Assembly (NCBI GenBank): GCA_046291695.1
Contig: JBKBSO010000004.1
Location: 1-64,000 of the forward strand
Length of the DNA: 64,000 nucleotides
Direction: 5' to 3'
Origin: PNNG01 sp046291695
GTDB taxonomy: Bacteria; Bacteroidota; Bacteroidia; UBA7662
In this document: positions 1 through 9,190 of the stretch, piece after piece
Layout of the letters: each line of letters starts with the position of its first letter
How positions within the stretch are numbered: position 1 is the first letter of the stretch
Made by a program: the position numbers and the translations under genes
Notes under the pieces: generated by a model
Told to the model about the DNA's origin: nothing
What the model saw: only the letters and a program-made list of their open reading frames with translations
Databases searched by the model: none

Positions 1-165
1 AGAAATAAACGATTAACTTTAAACTAAAATTAACCGAAGGTTGAAAGAAAAGTGACAACCTACATCAGGCAAGGACATATCCTAAATCATCCATCATAAA
101 TCATAAATCATTACTTTTTCCTCTTTTCGCCCCTAATCCGTACTTTCAGGCAAAAATTGTAAGCC

Positions 166-1080
166 ATGCGAAACCTGATCTTTTTCTTTTTAAGCTGCTT
201 GCTGTTGAAACCTGCTCTGGCTCAGGAAATGAACGAAGAATTTGCCCTCGATGATGGCAGCAGCATAAGTCGGTATTACTTCCCTGAAAAGCATCAACTG
301 GGCCATCGCTACGTAGATGTATGGACCCCAACAGGCAGAATTCCGGGTGAACCTCTGGCTGTACTTTATGTGCAAGACGGACAGAATCTCTTTCGCGAAG
401 AAGATGCTTTTGGCGGTCAGCCCTGGCAATTGCATCGCACCGTGCAGCGTCTCATTGATGCCGGCACCATTGTGCCTACCATGATTGTGGGTATCTGGCA
501 CAGCAATAACCGCTACAGCGAATATCTTCCGGAACCGGCTTTCGATGCCTTAGCCGACAGCCTGCAACAAATCCTTTTGAGCGAAAACAAAGGAAATCCC
601 ACCGGCGCCACCTACCTACAGTGGCTGGTTGAAGAACTGAAACCCTTTATTGAGCGCCAATACAGTACTTATCTCGATCAGCGCTACAACTTTATCATGG
701 GATCGAGCATGGGAGGCCTCATCAGCAGCTATGCGCTGGCCAGCTATCCTGAGCATTTCTTCGGTGCTGCTTGCCTGAGCACACATTGGCCATTGAGCTT
801 GGTGAGCAACCGTCAAGATCTCTCTGAAGGTTACCGAAATTGGCTGGCCGAAGCCCTTAAATCGCACGAGCGCCACCTCTTGTACATGGATTATGGCACC
901 GAAACACTCGACGCCTGGTATGAACCCCATCAGGAAGCTTTTAACTTGGCTCTTCGCCAAATAAGCTATTGGCAAAACGAATCGAACTTCGTGTCAAAGA
1001 AATTCGAAGGTGCCGAGCACAACGAAGTTGCTTGGCGTGAACGTGCCGATGCCCCCCTCTCCTTTTTACTTCGTCCATGA
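166..1080 (+). CDS. Secreted esterase, PF00756 (Fes/EstD-like) alpha/beta hydrolase
   Basis: This is a 304-residue alpha/beta hydrolase. Residues 1-20 form a signal peptide ending in ALAQ, so the protein is exported. The nucleophile elbow GSSMGG places the catalytic Ser at about residue 181. Asp about 242 (YMDYGTE) and His about 285 (GAEHNE) complete a plausible triad. The order and spacing match the 'putative esterase' family, which includes enterochelin-type esterases and carbohydrate or acyl esterases. The substrate cannot be read from the sequence. The stop overlaps the start of the GH13 gene by 4 nt (ATGA), so the two are translationally coupled, which favours a role around alpha-glucan or oligosaccharide use. 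I see no well-spaced promoter in the 165 bp upstream. Confidence 0.85.
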   Translation: MRNLIFFFLSCLLLKPALAQEMNEEFALDDGSSISRYYFPEKHQLGHRYVDVWTPTGRIPGEPLAVLYVQDGQNLFREEDAFGGQPWQLHRTVQRLIDAGTIVPTMIVGIWHSNNRYSEYLPEPAFDALADSLQQILLSENKGNPTGATYLQWLVEELKPFIERQYSTYLDQRYNFIMGSSMGGLISSYALASYPEHFFGAACLSTHWPLSLVSNRQDLSEGYRNWLAEALKSHERHLLYMDYGTETLDAWYEPHQEAFNLALRQISYWQNESNFVSKKFEGAEHNEVAWRERADAPLSFLLRP

Positions 1081-3605
1081 AAAACCGCCATTTCCTTTAT
1101 CTGCTGACCTGCTTGATCGTGGGTTGCAATACGCCAGCTCAAAAAGAAGTTGTGCGCAACCTTGAAGCCTGGCAAGACGACATTATCTATTTTGCCATGA
1201 CCGACCGCTTTGCCGATGGCGACAGCAGCAACAATGATTTGGGATTTGGAGAATACGATATCCAGCGGGAACACAGCTACCATGGTGGGGATCTTGTAGG
1301 AATTGAACAACATATTCCGTACCTCAAAGAACTGGGAATTACCGCTTTGTGGCTAACCCCTCCGGTAAAAAATGTAGTATGGTCGCGCGATAGCAGTATT
1401 GGCGGCTATCATGGATACTGGGCCAGTCATTTTGCCCAAGTTGATCCGCATTTAGGCGATTTACAAACCTATCAAAACTTAGCCCGGAAACTCAAGGCGC
1501 AAAACATTCGGCTTATTCAAGATGTGGTTACCAACCATACCGGCGATTATTTCACCTATACGGGGCCTTACCATCCCGAAAACCCACAGAAAAACTTCAG
1601 CCGAAGAGGGGCTCCTGAACAACCTCCTTTTGACTTAAACGATGCCCGTAAGTTGGCGCACCGCCAGGCAGCGATTTACCATTTTACACCATCCATAGAA
1701 AATTACCAAGACAGTTTACAACGATTGCACTGGCAAATGAGCGATTTGGACGATCTGAACACCAGTAATCCGGTGGTCATAGACGATTTAAAATCCTCAT
1801 TTCGCTTCTGGATAGACAGTGTAGGCATCGATGGCATTCGCTTTGATACTCCCCTTTACGTCGACCATCCTTTTTGGAATCAATTTTTGCATGACAGCAA
1901 TAGCCTTTCGCCTGGCCTTTATCCGCATGCTTTGAGCAAAGGCCAAAGTAGCTTTTACACCTTTGGTGAAACCTGGGTACACTCCGCTCCTTTCAGCAAC
2001 AAAGGCGAGCAACAAGCTGCCCAATATTTGGGAACTCCCGATCATCCCGAAATGGATGGCATCCTTCACTTCCCTATGTTACAAAGCATACAGCGGGTAT
2101 TTGGAGGCGGTTTCACTACGAGCGAGATCGCTTACCGGCTGGCCCAATCCGATAGCTTTTTCCCACTGCCTTGGCAAAAGCTGCACTTCATCGATAATCA
2201 CGATATGCCGCGATTTAAAGCCTTGTATGGTGATGCTGCCAGCAAACAAGCACTGGCTTTTATCCTCACCATACCCGGCATACCGGTAATATATTATGGT
2301 ACTGAGCAAGGTCTTAAAAATGGTCGGGAAAATCTTTTCGATAAACATAATAGCCTAAGCAAAGATTTCAAATTTGTACAAGCGCTTATCCATATTCGCA
2401 AATCAAGCAAGGCCTTTAGTCGGGGTAAGCTCGAGGTATTGGCCGATGACAGCGAACAAAATGGCTTGTTGTTTTACCGTTTAAACCATCGAAACGAAAC
2501 AAAATACGTCTTATTTAACTGCTCTGACGAGCCTATTTATCGTGCCCGTGTCGATTTTGACGGCTATGAGGGCGATGCGCACATGCTCATGAAATTTGGT
2601 GAGGTACAATTGGGGTCTTCCTTTTCGGGCCGATTAGAATACCTCTCCTTAGGTCCAAAATCCTTTGCCATTTTTGAAGCAGCGCCTGGCACGGGTACTT
2701 TCCAACAATTTGGGAACAACTTGCAGATCACCCCACTTCCGTCTACCCTTTGGCAGCAAGATAGTTTAATCATTAAAGGAAGCTACCGCAAAGCCGATAG
2801 CATCGTTGCCCTGGTGAATGGCCTACAACGCTTGGTTTTTCCTGCCATTTTGAATGAAGGGAAGTTTAGTTTACCCTTGAATTTACTAAACTTCCCTTAT
2901 GGGAAGCAGCAAATTCAAATTTTAGCCTTTCAAAAAGGACGCTTAACCGACGCGGAGCGCTTAAGCATTCAAACCGACTTGCCCCTACTCCTATTGGCCA
3001 GGCAAAACGATCCGAAAGCTGATGATTGGGGACCTAACCAAAAATACCGCTATCCGATTGCGTTTGGCAGTAATCGTTATGGCGATTTGGCAGCATTAAC
3101 AGTCAGCCGGCAAGGGCACAGTATTCAGCTCGACATCAGCATGCACAGCCCATTTTCTACCAGCTGGAACCCGCCCAACGGCTTTGATCACCTTTATCTC
3201 AAACTACTTATAGGGATAAATGGCAAGGGCCTCGGGTATTATGCACCGATGAATTACACACTACAATCGGGAGTATTTGCTTGGGCACTTGGTTTGGGAG
3301 GCTGGCAAAGCAGCCTGGCTCAGGTGCAGGAAGATGGCAGCCTCAAACAGGTTACTGCGACACCCACACTCAAAATCACCTCCGATCGAAGCCTGCGATT
3401 GACACTTGCTCCGGACTTACTGGCCTTTCCCGACAGCATTGGCTCTATAAACATTGAACTACTTAGTTGGGATGTAGAAGGAGAAGGCCAGTTACGCCCA
3501 TTGAGCAAAAACGCTGCTGACTACACCTTTGGCGGAGGAAATGAACATAGCCCGAAGTACATGGATAGAATTACTATCCAAACAAACTTTAACCCTAATA
3601 ATTAA
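1077..3605 (+). CDS. GH13 alpha-amylase-family lipoprotein with C-terminal glucodextranase-like module
   Basis: This 842-residue protein has a lipoprotein signal (MKNRHFLYLL...IVGC, lipidated Cys about 17). The GH13 barrel spans about residues 30-450. Region I is DVVTNH (Asp 149). The nucleophile is Asp 257 in GIRFDT, the general acid is Glu 298 in FGETW, and Asp 376 lies in NHDMPRF. All catalytic residues are present, so it should cleave or transfer alpha-glucosidic bonds. A beta-sandwich C domain follows. From about residue 640 the sequence (DPKADDWGP, then WNPPNGF) resembles the glucodextranase C-terminal, DOMON-like module, a probable glycan-binding part. It is coupled to the esterase. 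Its 3' end overlaps the convergent gene at 3595 by 11 nt. Amylase, neopullulanase or related specificity is not resolved. Confidence 0.88.
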   Translation: MKNRHFLYLLTCLIVGCNTPAQKEVVRNLEAWQDDIIYFAMTDRFADGDSSNNDLGFGEYDIQREHSYHGGDLVGIEQHIPYLKELGITALWLTPPVKNVVWSRDSSIGGYHGYWASHFAQVDPHLGDLQTYQNLARKLKAQNIRLIQDVVTNHTGDYFTYTGPYHPENPQKNFSRRGAPEQPPFDLNDARKLAHRQAAIYHFTPSIENYQDSLQRLHWQMSDLDDLNTSNPVVIDDLKSSFRFWIDSVGIDGIRFDTPLYVDHPFWNQFLHDSNSLSPGLYPHALSKGQSSFYTFGETWVHSAPFSNKGEQQAAQYLGTPDHPEMDGILHFPMLQSIQRVFGGGFTTSEIAYRLAQSDSFFPLPWQKLHFIDNHDMPRFKALYGDAASKQALAFILTIPGIPVIYYGTEQGLKNGRENLFDKHNSLSKDFKFVQALIHIRKSSKAFSRGKLEVLADDSEQNGLLFYRLNHRNETKYVLFNCSDEPIYRARVDFDGYEGDAHMLMKFGEVQLGSSFSGRLEYLSLGPKSFAIFEAAPGTGTFQQFGNNLQITPLPSTLWQQDSLIIKGSYRKADSIVALVNGLQRLVFPAILNEGKFSLPLNLLNFPYGKQQIQILAFQKGRLTDAERLSIQTDLPLLLLARQNDPKADDWGPNQKYRYPIAFGSNRYGDLAALTVSRQGHSIQLDISMHSPFSTSWNPPNGFDHLYLKLLIGINGKGLGYYAPMNYTLQSGVFAWALGLGGWQSSLAQVQEDGSLKQVTATPTLKITSDRSLRLTLAPDLLAFPDSIGSINIELLSWDVEGEGQLRPLSKNAADYTFGGGNEHSPKYMDRITIQTNFNPNN

Positions 3606-4296
3606 GATAAGCTACCCAGCTGAGACGAAAAGTTGGTCGTGTCACCGACTGCCCATTGAATTGGTCGCGCCAATAGGATGCATGCAAGGATAATTCTACC
3701 GGAACATCAAAAGCATTCCAATACCGATACGATAGCTGGGCAACAGGTCGCCACAGTATGGTGCTACCCACTTCATATGTGGCAATTTCAGCGCCATTGG
3801 GATAGTGTGCAAACTTATCGAGCATCAGTTGATACTCCATTCCTAATCCTACACCAAATCCACGATCGGCTATAGATTCAGGGCTGGCTAGCATCCCCCG
3901 ACTATATTGTAAAACTAGGGGTACGCTGATGTAAAGGGGCACCCCGTAGGGGCCAAATTCCCCGTAGTAACTGTCATAACCCTCTTCGAAATTTGTACCT
4001 GCGATATACGCACCCAACATGGGTACCGTATGAATCGCCAGAGAGCTTTCGTTGTTAAAAGAAGCTAACCGCAGGTATAAGGGTAAGCTTAAACCAATCA
4101 GAAACGCATTTTTAGATTCCCGATTAAAAGAATCGGTGAAAAGCGGCAGGGTGTTCGGTTGGGGGTGCAATACCTTGGCGGGCGCCGTGGTGCTGAAACC
4201 CGTAGAAATCCCAAATCCGCGAACTATAACTTGCGCTTGCACATCATCAATAAGCAGTAGCAAGGCAATGGACAGTAGTAGTGTAATGCTTCTCAT
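3595..4296 (-). CDS. Small outer-membrane beta-barrel protein, paralogue 4 of the cluster
   Basis: This 233-residue protein has an N-terminal signal peptide (MRSITLLLSIALLLLIDDVQAQ). The rest alternates polar and aromatic or hydrophobic residues as in transmembrane beta-strands, and it ends in an aromatic LNY, a typical beta-signal for outer-membrane insertion. It shares the motif DRGFGVGLG (form [ED][HR]G-x-G-[LIV]-G-[VL]-G) and the YRYW strand with the three barrel genes upstream at 8565-10569, so it is a divergent member of that family. It is the last gene of the operon. A good terminator lies between it and the preceding gene, so its expression may be lower or separately driven. The function is unknown. 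Confidence 0.7.
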   Translation of the reverse strand: MRSITLLLSIALLLLIDDVQAQVIVRGFGISTGFSTTAPAKVLHPQPNTLPLFTDSFNRESKNAFLIGLSLPLYLRLASFNNESSLAIHTVPMLGAYIAGTNFEEGYDSYYGEFGPYGVPLYISVPLVLQYSRGMLASPESIADRGFGVGLGMEYQLMLDKFAHYPNGAEIATYEVGSTILWRPVAQLSYRYWNAFDVPVELSLHASYWRDQFNGQSVTRPTFRLSWVAYLNY

Positions 4297-4329
4297 AAAA
4301 AAACCCCAGATCTTTGGTGATCCGGGGTT
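4297..4329 (-). terminator. Rho-independent terminator after the DUF3857 gene
   Basis: Read on the minus strand, AACCCCGGATC and GATCTGGGGTT form an 11-bp stem with one G-U pair and a 6-nt loop, followed by a run of seven T. It lies directly after the gene ending at 4348 and immediately upstream of the start of the 233-residue barrel gene, so it may attenuate that last gene. Confidence 0.75.
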
Positions 4330-4347
4330 AAATTTAAGTGATATATG

Positions 4348-6573
4348 TTAAATCTTCTTTAATACCAGCTTACGTTGGCTAAAATCATCTGCAGCATTCA
4401 AGAAGGCAGCAAAATCAAGCCAACTTGTTGCAGGCATATAGTTTTGCAGGTAGTTGCGCTTAATTTCAATTTTCAGGATATTTCCTTCTACGCTCGCCTT
4501 CGATTCGAAAATACCTGTGGCATTATTTACATTAACGTGCAGGTTTTGTAACCCTTCTACCTGATAACCGGCCGGTATTTCAATCCTGTACTCCCAATCA
4601 ATTTCCATAGGGTAATCGTACATGATGTCGTATTTCCGCTCTTTGGTTGTATCCACTTTACTATACTTACCAATGAGTTTGCCTGCTTCGAGGACCAGGT
4701 TATTACCAGCACGGGTAACTACATCTTCAATTTCGTAATCCTGCTTAAACTCTAGATTAGGAGTTTTTGGCAATCGACCATCCGAAACCAGCTCAAAGCT
4801 GTTGAATTCTTTAAAGCTGTAGTTGCGCTTCAACCGGTTTTCAAGAATTTCCTGCTTTTTGCGAGCATTTTCTTCCCGGTCAAATTCATCTACCTTGGCT
4901 TTTTGACCCGCTTTTCGCTTGTCTGAAACCTTCTCAGTCTTCACCCCTTCATACCGCTCGAGATGCTTTTTCTCGGCCTTTGCCAAATCTTCGTTCAACA
5001 AGGCATAACCAAAGCCGATGTATTTGGCCTGGCCTGAATAGGTGTTCATGGTAGTAAGCCTAAGGCTATAGTCCTCCTGAATTTTCACATCTGCCTTGTA
5101 TACAATTTTGTTTTCGTTAGCCGGACTGGCAGGCATTTCTACAAATTTGTATTTGTAATTTGGATGGTATTTCGATGGATTATTCAGTTTCGTATCAAAT
5201 TCATAAATCTGCCCTTTTTGACCGTCGAGGCGCCAAAAGCCGTCGTCGGGCATGCGGTGCATTCCAATGGGGTAATAGTATTTGGTTTGTTTGGGGGTTT
5301 TTACCCGCACTACCCAATACAGTTCATAGTTGGAAATCAAATTCTCCCAACTGCTGCGGTCTTTACCCGGCACCACAACAATTTCAGCCGGCATTTTCAA
5401 CTGACGCAATACCTCAGAAAGCAGCACCGCGGATAATTCATCATCCAAACGACTTGATGCACCTTGATAATCACCAAAAAAGTAGTCATACCTGATTTTA
5501 AAATAGAGGGCATCGGCAACTTTTATTGGATCCGTCTCTTTTTTGAGATAGCGAATCGCCCACATGCGATAATTGTTAATTTCACTTTTGTAACCCGACA
5601 TAATGTAAGTGGTTCCTCCAACCTTAGCAGAACGTCCATTGACTAAGAACGCTCGTTTGAAACCTATTGCTCGCTGAACTTCGTCGGGACCTACCTTAGA
5701 CTTTACGGAGCCCATATCACCAATAAAGGTCTCATTGTATTGATTCTTTTTGGCATAACAAACTTGCACACGTAATTGAGGAACAACCTTGTGCGTAAAA
5801 ATATAGCCTGCCACACCCTCATCGTCCATCATTTTGGCCGTTAAGGCATAGGTTTGAATACGCGCATTGCTGGCATCTGATACTGCCCTGAGCTTAGGTG
5901 CACCGTTGGTACTTACTGCATTGATGTAGTAACCGCGCTTTAAAGTAATTTGAATGCTTTTTTCTAAAACCGGGTATTCCGCCTTAAAGGGAATCTCAAG
6001 CAAGTAACTGCATGATGGCAGCCACATCAAGCCAAAATCACCTTTTGATACCACCACATAATCAATGATGTCGCCGACCTCCAAACCGCTGAGCGCAATT
6101 TTTTTGGAATCGTATTTACGCTGTTCATAGGAAGAAAACATGCTTTTCCGGCTGCTACTTTCCTCGTCTATACCTACGGCTTCACTCATATCTACCAATT
6201 TGGTGCTTCCGTCAGCCTTAATGATTTGAATACCTGTTCTACCGCTTTCAGAGTCATTAAATACAAATGTCCCAAAATCTTCTACCGCCGATTTGTCGAG
6301 CAATAAAAATTGCTTTCTGACTTTACCCTCAAATCTGCTGCTATTTTCAATGCCATAGGTGAATTCAATGCGTTCACCCAGAATAATCGCCGAGCGGTCT
6401 TTCCACTCCTCCGGTATCTCTTTTTTCTTAAAAATCGGATCCGACATATCGAAATCCTTTTCCAGAGCACTTGTTTTTTGTTGGGCCTTACGCCTTTCTG
6501 ATGCGCTCTGGGCCATGGCCGAAACTGAGCACATGGTGATTAGCCCAATGGCCAATAGCTTTTTTACATTCAT
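4348..6573 (-). CDS. DUF3857 protein with degenerate transglutaminase core (pseudo-enzyme)
   Basis: This 741-residue exported protein has a signal peptide ending in AMAQ. The N-terminal half matches the DUF3857 beta-sandwich layout (RTGIQIIKADGST). The central segment aligns with the transglutaminase core of its neighbour at 6600, but the residues that form the triad there are not conserved. LDDELSAVLLSEVL replaces GDCKGTANLLKEML (Cys to Asp, about residue 377). SNYELYWVV replaces SNHMIAAV (His to Tyr, about 414). PIGMHRMP replaces LDGTSRFMP (Asp to Ile, about 436). A Lys/Glu-rich helical insert lies at about residues 525-600. I infer a non-catalytic binding or scaffold role in the periplasm. 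It is the fifth gene of the operon, 26 nt after the active paralogue. Confidence 0.8.
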   Translation of the reverse strand: MNVKKLLAIGLITMCSVSAMAQSASERRKAQQKTSALEKDFDMSDPIFKKKEIPEEWKDRSAIILGERIEFTYGIENSSRFEGKVRKQFLLLDKSAVEDFGTFVFNDSESGRTGIQIIKADGSTKLVDMSEAVGIDEESSSRKSMFSSYEQRKYDSKKIALSGLEVGDIIDYVVVSKGDFGLMWLPSCSYLLEIPFKAEYPVLEKSIQITLKRGYYINAVSTNGAPKLRAVSDASNARIQTYALTAKMMDDEGVAGYIFTHKVVPQLRVQVCYAKKNQYNETFIGDMGSVKSKVGPDEVQRAIGFKRAFLVNGRSAKVGGTTYIMSGYKSEINNYRMWAIRYLKKETDPIKVADALYFKIRYDYFFGDYQGASSRLDDELSAVLLSEVLRQLKMPAEIVVVPGKDRSSWENLISNYELYWVVRVKTPKQTKYYYPIGMHRMPDDGFWRLDGQKGQIYEFDTKLNNPSKYHPNYKYKFVEMPASPANENKIVYKADVKIQEDYSLRLTTMNTYSGQAKYIGFGYALLNEDLAKAEKKHLERYEGVKTEKVSDKRKAGQKAKVDEFDREENARKKQEILENRLKRNYSFKEFNSFELVSDGRLPKTPNLEFKQDYEIEDVVTRAGNNLVLEAGKLIGKYSKVDTTKERKYDIMYDYPMEIDWEYRIEIPAGYQVEGLQNLHVNVNNATGIFESKASVEGNILKIEIKRNYLQNYMPATSWLDFAAFLNAADDFSQRKLVLKKI

Positions 6574-6599
6574 AGCTTACTTAGATTTATACAAGTTGG

Positions 6600-8558
6600 T
6601 TACTGCTTTTTTAAAATGATACGGTCTTCATAAAAGGCTTTCATAAATCCGATATCCTTATTCCACGCATCAAAATCTTGTTTTTTGATGATAAAATCCT
6701 CGATCCCGATATTGCGCACTACGTGAAGCTGGCGGCCTTCTGTTTTGATATCGGCCTGAAAAAAATATTTACCGCGCTTAACATCCACTTTTTCAGGGAG
6801 ATAAGACACCTCGTAACCTTCTGGAATATGGTATACTACCGTATCTGTTAAAAAGCTCTTCCGGTCAAGGGTAAGATCCCCCACCCTTTCTTCCGGCAGT
6901 TGAAAGCGCTTAAGATTCTGGTGAATCATGGTGGGCAAATACAGTTCATCATCCAGTACAAGGGCTAAGTTTTGGTACATCACATTGGCTTCCAACTGAA
7001 TAGGACTCTTCCAATCCTTAGGCAATTCAAATTGAATGTTTTTCATGCCTTTATACGATTGTCCAGAACCTAAATAATTCTGCAAAAACTCTTCGCGATC
7101 TTTTTGGGCTACACTATTGTAGTAATAGCGAAACTCCGTACGGTGAGCCCCTTTCAGGTGTGATTTTTGCACCCCCATAAGCTCAGCAGATTCGAGATTG
7201 AGTCGTAAATCGAATCGGTTTGAACGTGTGTTTACCGTAAGCGGCAATTCAGGCACCTTGGTCATAATGAAGGGCTCAGCGCCTTTACCTTCAATCATGA
7301 TTTCTTGGCCTTGATTTTGATCAGAAATTTCATCTATGGGCATAAACCTGCTGGTGCCATCTAAGATTAACCATTCATCTTCCCATTTTACTGCAGCAAT
7401 CATGTGGTTACTGCTGGCAATTGTAGGTACTTGCTTCGAAAGTGGCTTTTCATTCCTTGTGCCAATCCAAACCAAACGCGCATCAAAGCCAGCCAAACCG
7501 AGCATTTCTTTGAGCAGATTTGCGGTGCCTTTACAGTCGCCATACTTTTTTTCTACCACATTCTGACATGCATCGGGCACAAAACCTGCCAAACCATTTA
7601 AAAAAGCCAAATAACGAATATTGTCTTGCACCCAATAATACACCGCCTCAATCTTCTCCTTACCTTCTTTGCCTGCGGTAATATCGTCAACGAGCTTTTG
7701 AATGGCTTTGGGGTTGTTTTCCGTAAGATCAGCCATCTGCTTGTTCCATTTGTACACATCCGAAGGGTCCTTAAAAATGCGAACCTTACCCCGTTTCGGG
7801 TGATTCATCTCTTCCGGGATAATCACTACATAGGGTTGATAATGCATCCCACCAGCCAACATACCCTCGCGTTTATGACCATCTACATTTTTTACAGAAT
7901 AGCTATATACTATGTTTTTACCTTCGTTACGTTGCTGTACCTTGATGTCGTGTCCATCGAAATTCATGTGCTCAAAACGAATTTTAAGCCAACTGGGCAC
8001 CACTACTTCTACAACCGATTGCTCAGCAGGAAAATCGCCCGAAAAATAAAACAAGCTACCATGGGCAACACTGTTGACCTTGTATGCCAATCGCGAACGA
8101 AAAATTTCACCCGGCAAGGTAACCGGTTCTATAAAGGTGAGCATCTTATAATTCGCATGAAAAACCCCGTCCTGCTCAATCATTTCCACCTCAGGCTGGC
8201 GTTTTACAACTTGTAACTTTTTGCCGTCAATGCGCCAAAAATTCGCTTTTTCAAGCTCCATAAAATCATTTGTGACCAACCTGAAAAAATGGTATCGCTG
8301 GTTAGAGACCGAAATCCTGTCTGTTTCCTCTACATGTCGCCAAATGAAGGGTTCTTTAGACCCTTTTGGGGCTTCTTCGTAATAGATGGTCTTTTTGGTG
8401 CTAAGCTCTACATAATTGGCCTTGGGGAATTTCTTCTTTACCCGTTTGTAGTCATCCGGATTGAGAATTTTTAGTTGATTTTGCGCAAGCACATTGGCGG
8501 AAACGAGCAACAATAAAAAGAAGCCCGCAGTTAAAACTTTAATTCTCATCTGATCCAT
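6600..8558 (-). CDS. DUF3857 domain protein with intact transglutaminase-like core
   Basis: This 652-residue exported protein has a signal peptide (about residues 7-25, ending NVLAQ). It has an N-terminal DUF3857 beta-sandwich and a central transglutaminase-like core. The expected Cys-His-Asp triad is visible: Cys about 341 in KKYGDCKGTANLL, His about 385 in SSNHMIAAV, and Asp about 400 in LILDGTSRF. The C-terminal third is beta-rich. The family is widespread in Bacteroidota and includes putative periplasmic cysteine peptidases or transglutaminases with no agreed substrate. It starts 6 nt after the 199-residue barrel gene, and the pseudo-enzyme paralogue follows 26 nt later. That tight packing suggests a functional link to the barrels. 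Confidence 0.85.
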   Translation of the reverse strand: MDQMRIKVLTAGFFLLLLVSANVLAQNQLKILNPDDYKRVKKKFPKANYVELSTKKTIYYEEAPKGSKEPFIWRHVEETDRISVSNQRYHFFRLVTNDFMELEKANFWRIDGKKLQVVKRQPEVEMIEQDGVFHANYKMLTFIEPVTLPGEIFRSRLAYKVNSVAHGSLFYFSGDFPAEQSVVEVVVPSWLKIRFEHMNFDGHDIKVQQRNEGKNIVYSYSVKNVDGHKREGMLAGGMHYQPYVVIIPEEMNHPKRGKVRIFKDPSDVYKWNKQMADLTENNPKAIQKLVDDITAGKEGKEKIEAVYYWVQDNIRYLAFLNGLAGFVPDACQNVVEKKYGDCKGTANLLKEMLGLAGFDARLVWIGTRNEKPLSKQVPTIASSNHMIAAVKWEDEWLILDGTSRFMPIDEISDQNQGQEIMIEGKGAEPFIMTKVPELPLTVNTRSNRFDLRLNLESAELMGVQKSHLKGAHRTEFRYYYNSVAQKDREEFLQNYLGSGQSYKGMKNIQFELPKDWKSPIQLEANVMYQNLALVLDDELYLPTMIHQNLKRFQLPEERVGDLTLDRKSFLTDTVVYHIPEGYEVSYLPEKVDVKRGKYFFQADIKTEGRQLHVVRNIGIEDFIIKKQDFDAWNKDIGFMKAFYEDRIILKKQ

Positions 8559-8564
8559 TATTCT

Positions 8565-9164
8565 TTAGTAATTAAAATACCTGGCATACGAAACAAAGAC
8601 ACCACTCCGGCTACTTGTTATACCATTAATTTGCTCAGTAGGGCCAAAAGTAGCCATAATGCTTATCGAACGCATAAAATTAGAGCTCGACCAGCTATTG
8701 TAACTTAAACGAACTACCGGTTGTAATATAAACAGCGCTCCATGGTCGTTTGGGTTTTCATTCGTCCGTTCCAAATTCAAAAAGTAATGTGGATTTACAC
8801 CCACCCCAAAAGCAACCCCATGTTCTTTTGCAGTTTCCTGGCTTGCAAAGGCACCATATTTAAGTTGCACCGTTATCGGACTGTTAAAAGTAAACAGATT
8901 AGCACGATTCATATTAAGTGCTATACCCCGTCCAAATCCGGGGGCTGCAGACAAGCTTAAACCTAAATCATCATCAAAATTGGTAAGTGTAAAATCCAAA
9001 TCAGACCCGAATTCATACGAAATGAGCCAAGTAGAGGGGTCGTTCACATAAGGCACTGTAGTGCCATAACCTCCGCGCAAGGCAAAGGAATACCAAAGTT
9101 GAGCAGAAGCTTGATGGGCCGAAAAACCTAGGGCAAGTAAGGTGAAAAGTAGTAATTTTTTCAT
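8565..9164 (-). CDS. Small outer-membrane beta-barrel protein, paralogue 3
   Basis: This 199-residue protein has a signal peptide (MKKLLLFTLLALGFSAHQASAQ). It shows amphipathic beta-strand periodicity and a C-terminal YARYFNY consistent with a Bam-recognised beta-signal. The central EHGVAFGVGVN motif and the LSYNSWSSSN strand tie it to the barrels at 9191 and 9892. It is the shortest of the four. It sits 26 nt after paralogue 2 and only 6 nt before the active DUF3857/transglutaminase. No characterised relative is recognised. Confidence 0.72.
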   Translation of the reverse strand: MKKLLLFTLLALGFSAHQASAQLWYSFALRGGYGTTVPYVNDPSTWLISYEFGSDLDFTLTNFDDDLGLSLSAAPGFGRGIALNMNRANLFTFNSPITVQLKYGAFASQETAKEHGVAFGVGVNPHYFLNLERTNENPNDHGALFILQPVVRLSYNSWSSSNFMRSISIMATFGPTEQINGITSSRSGVFVSYARYFNY

Positions 9165-9190
9165 AAGATTAATGATAAAGCATGTATGGT

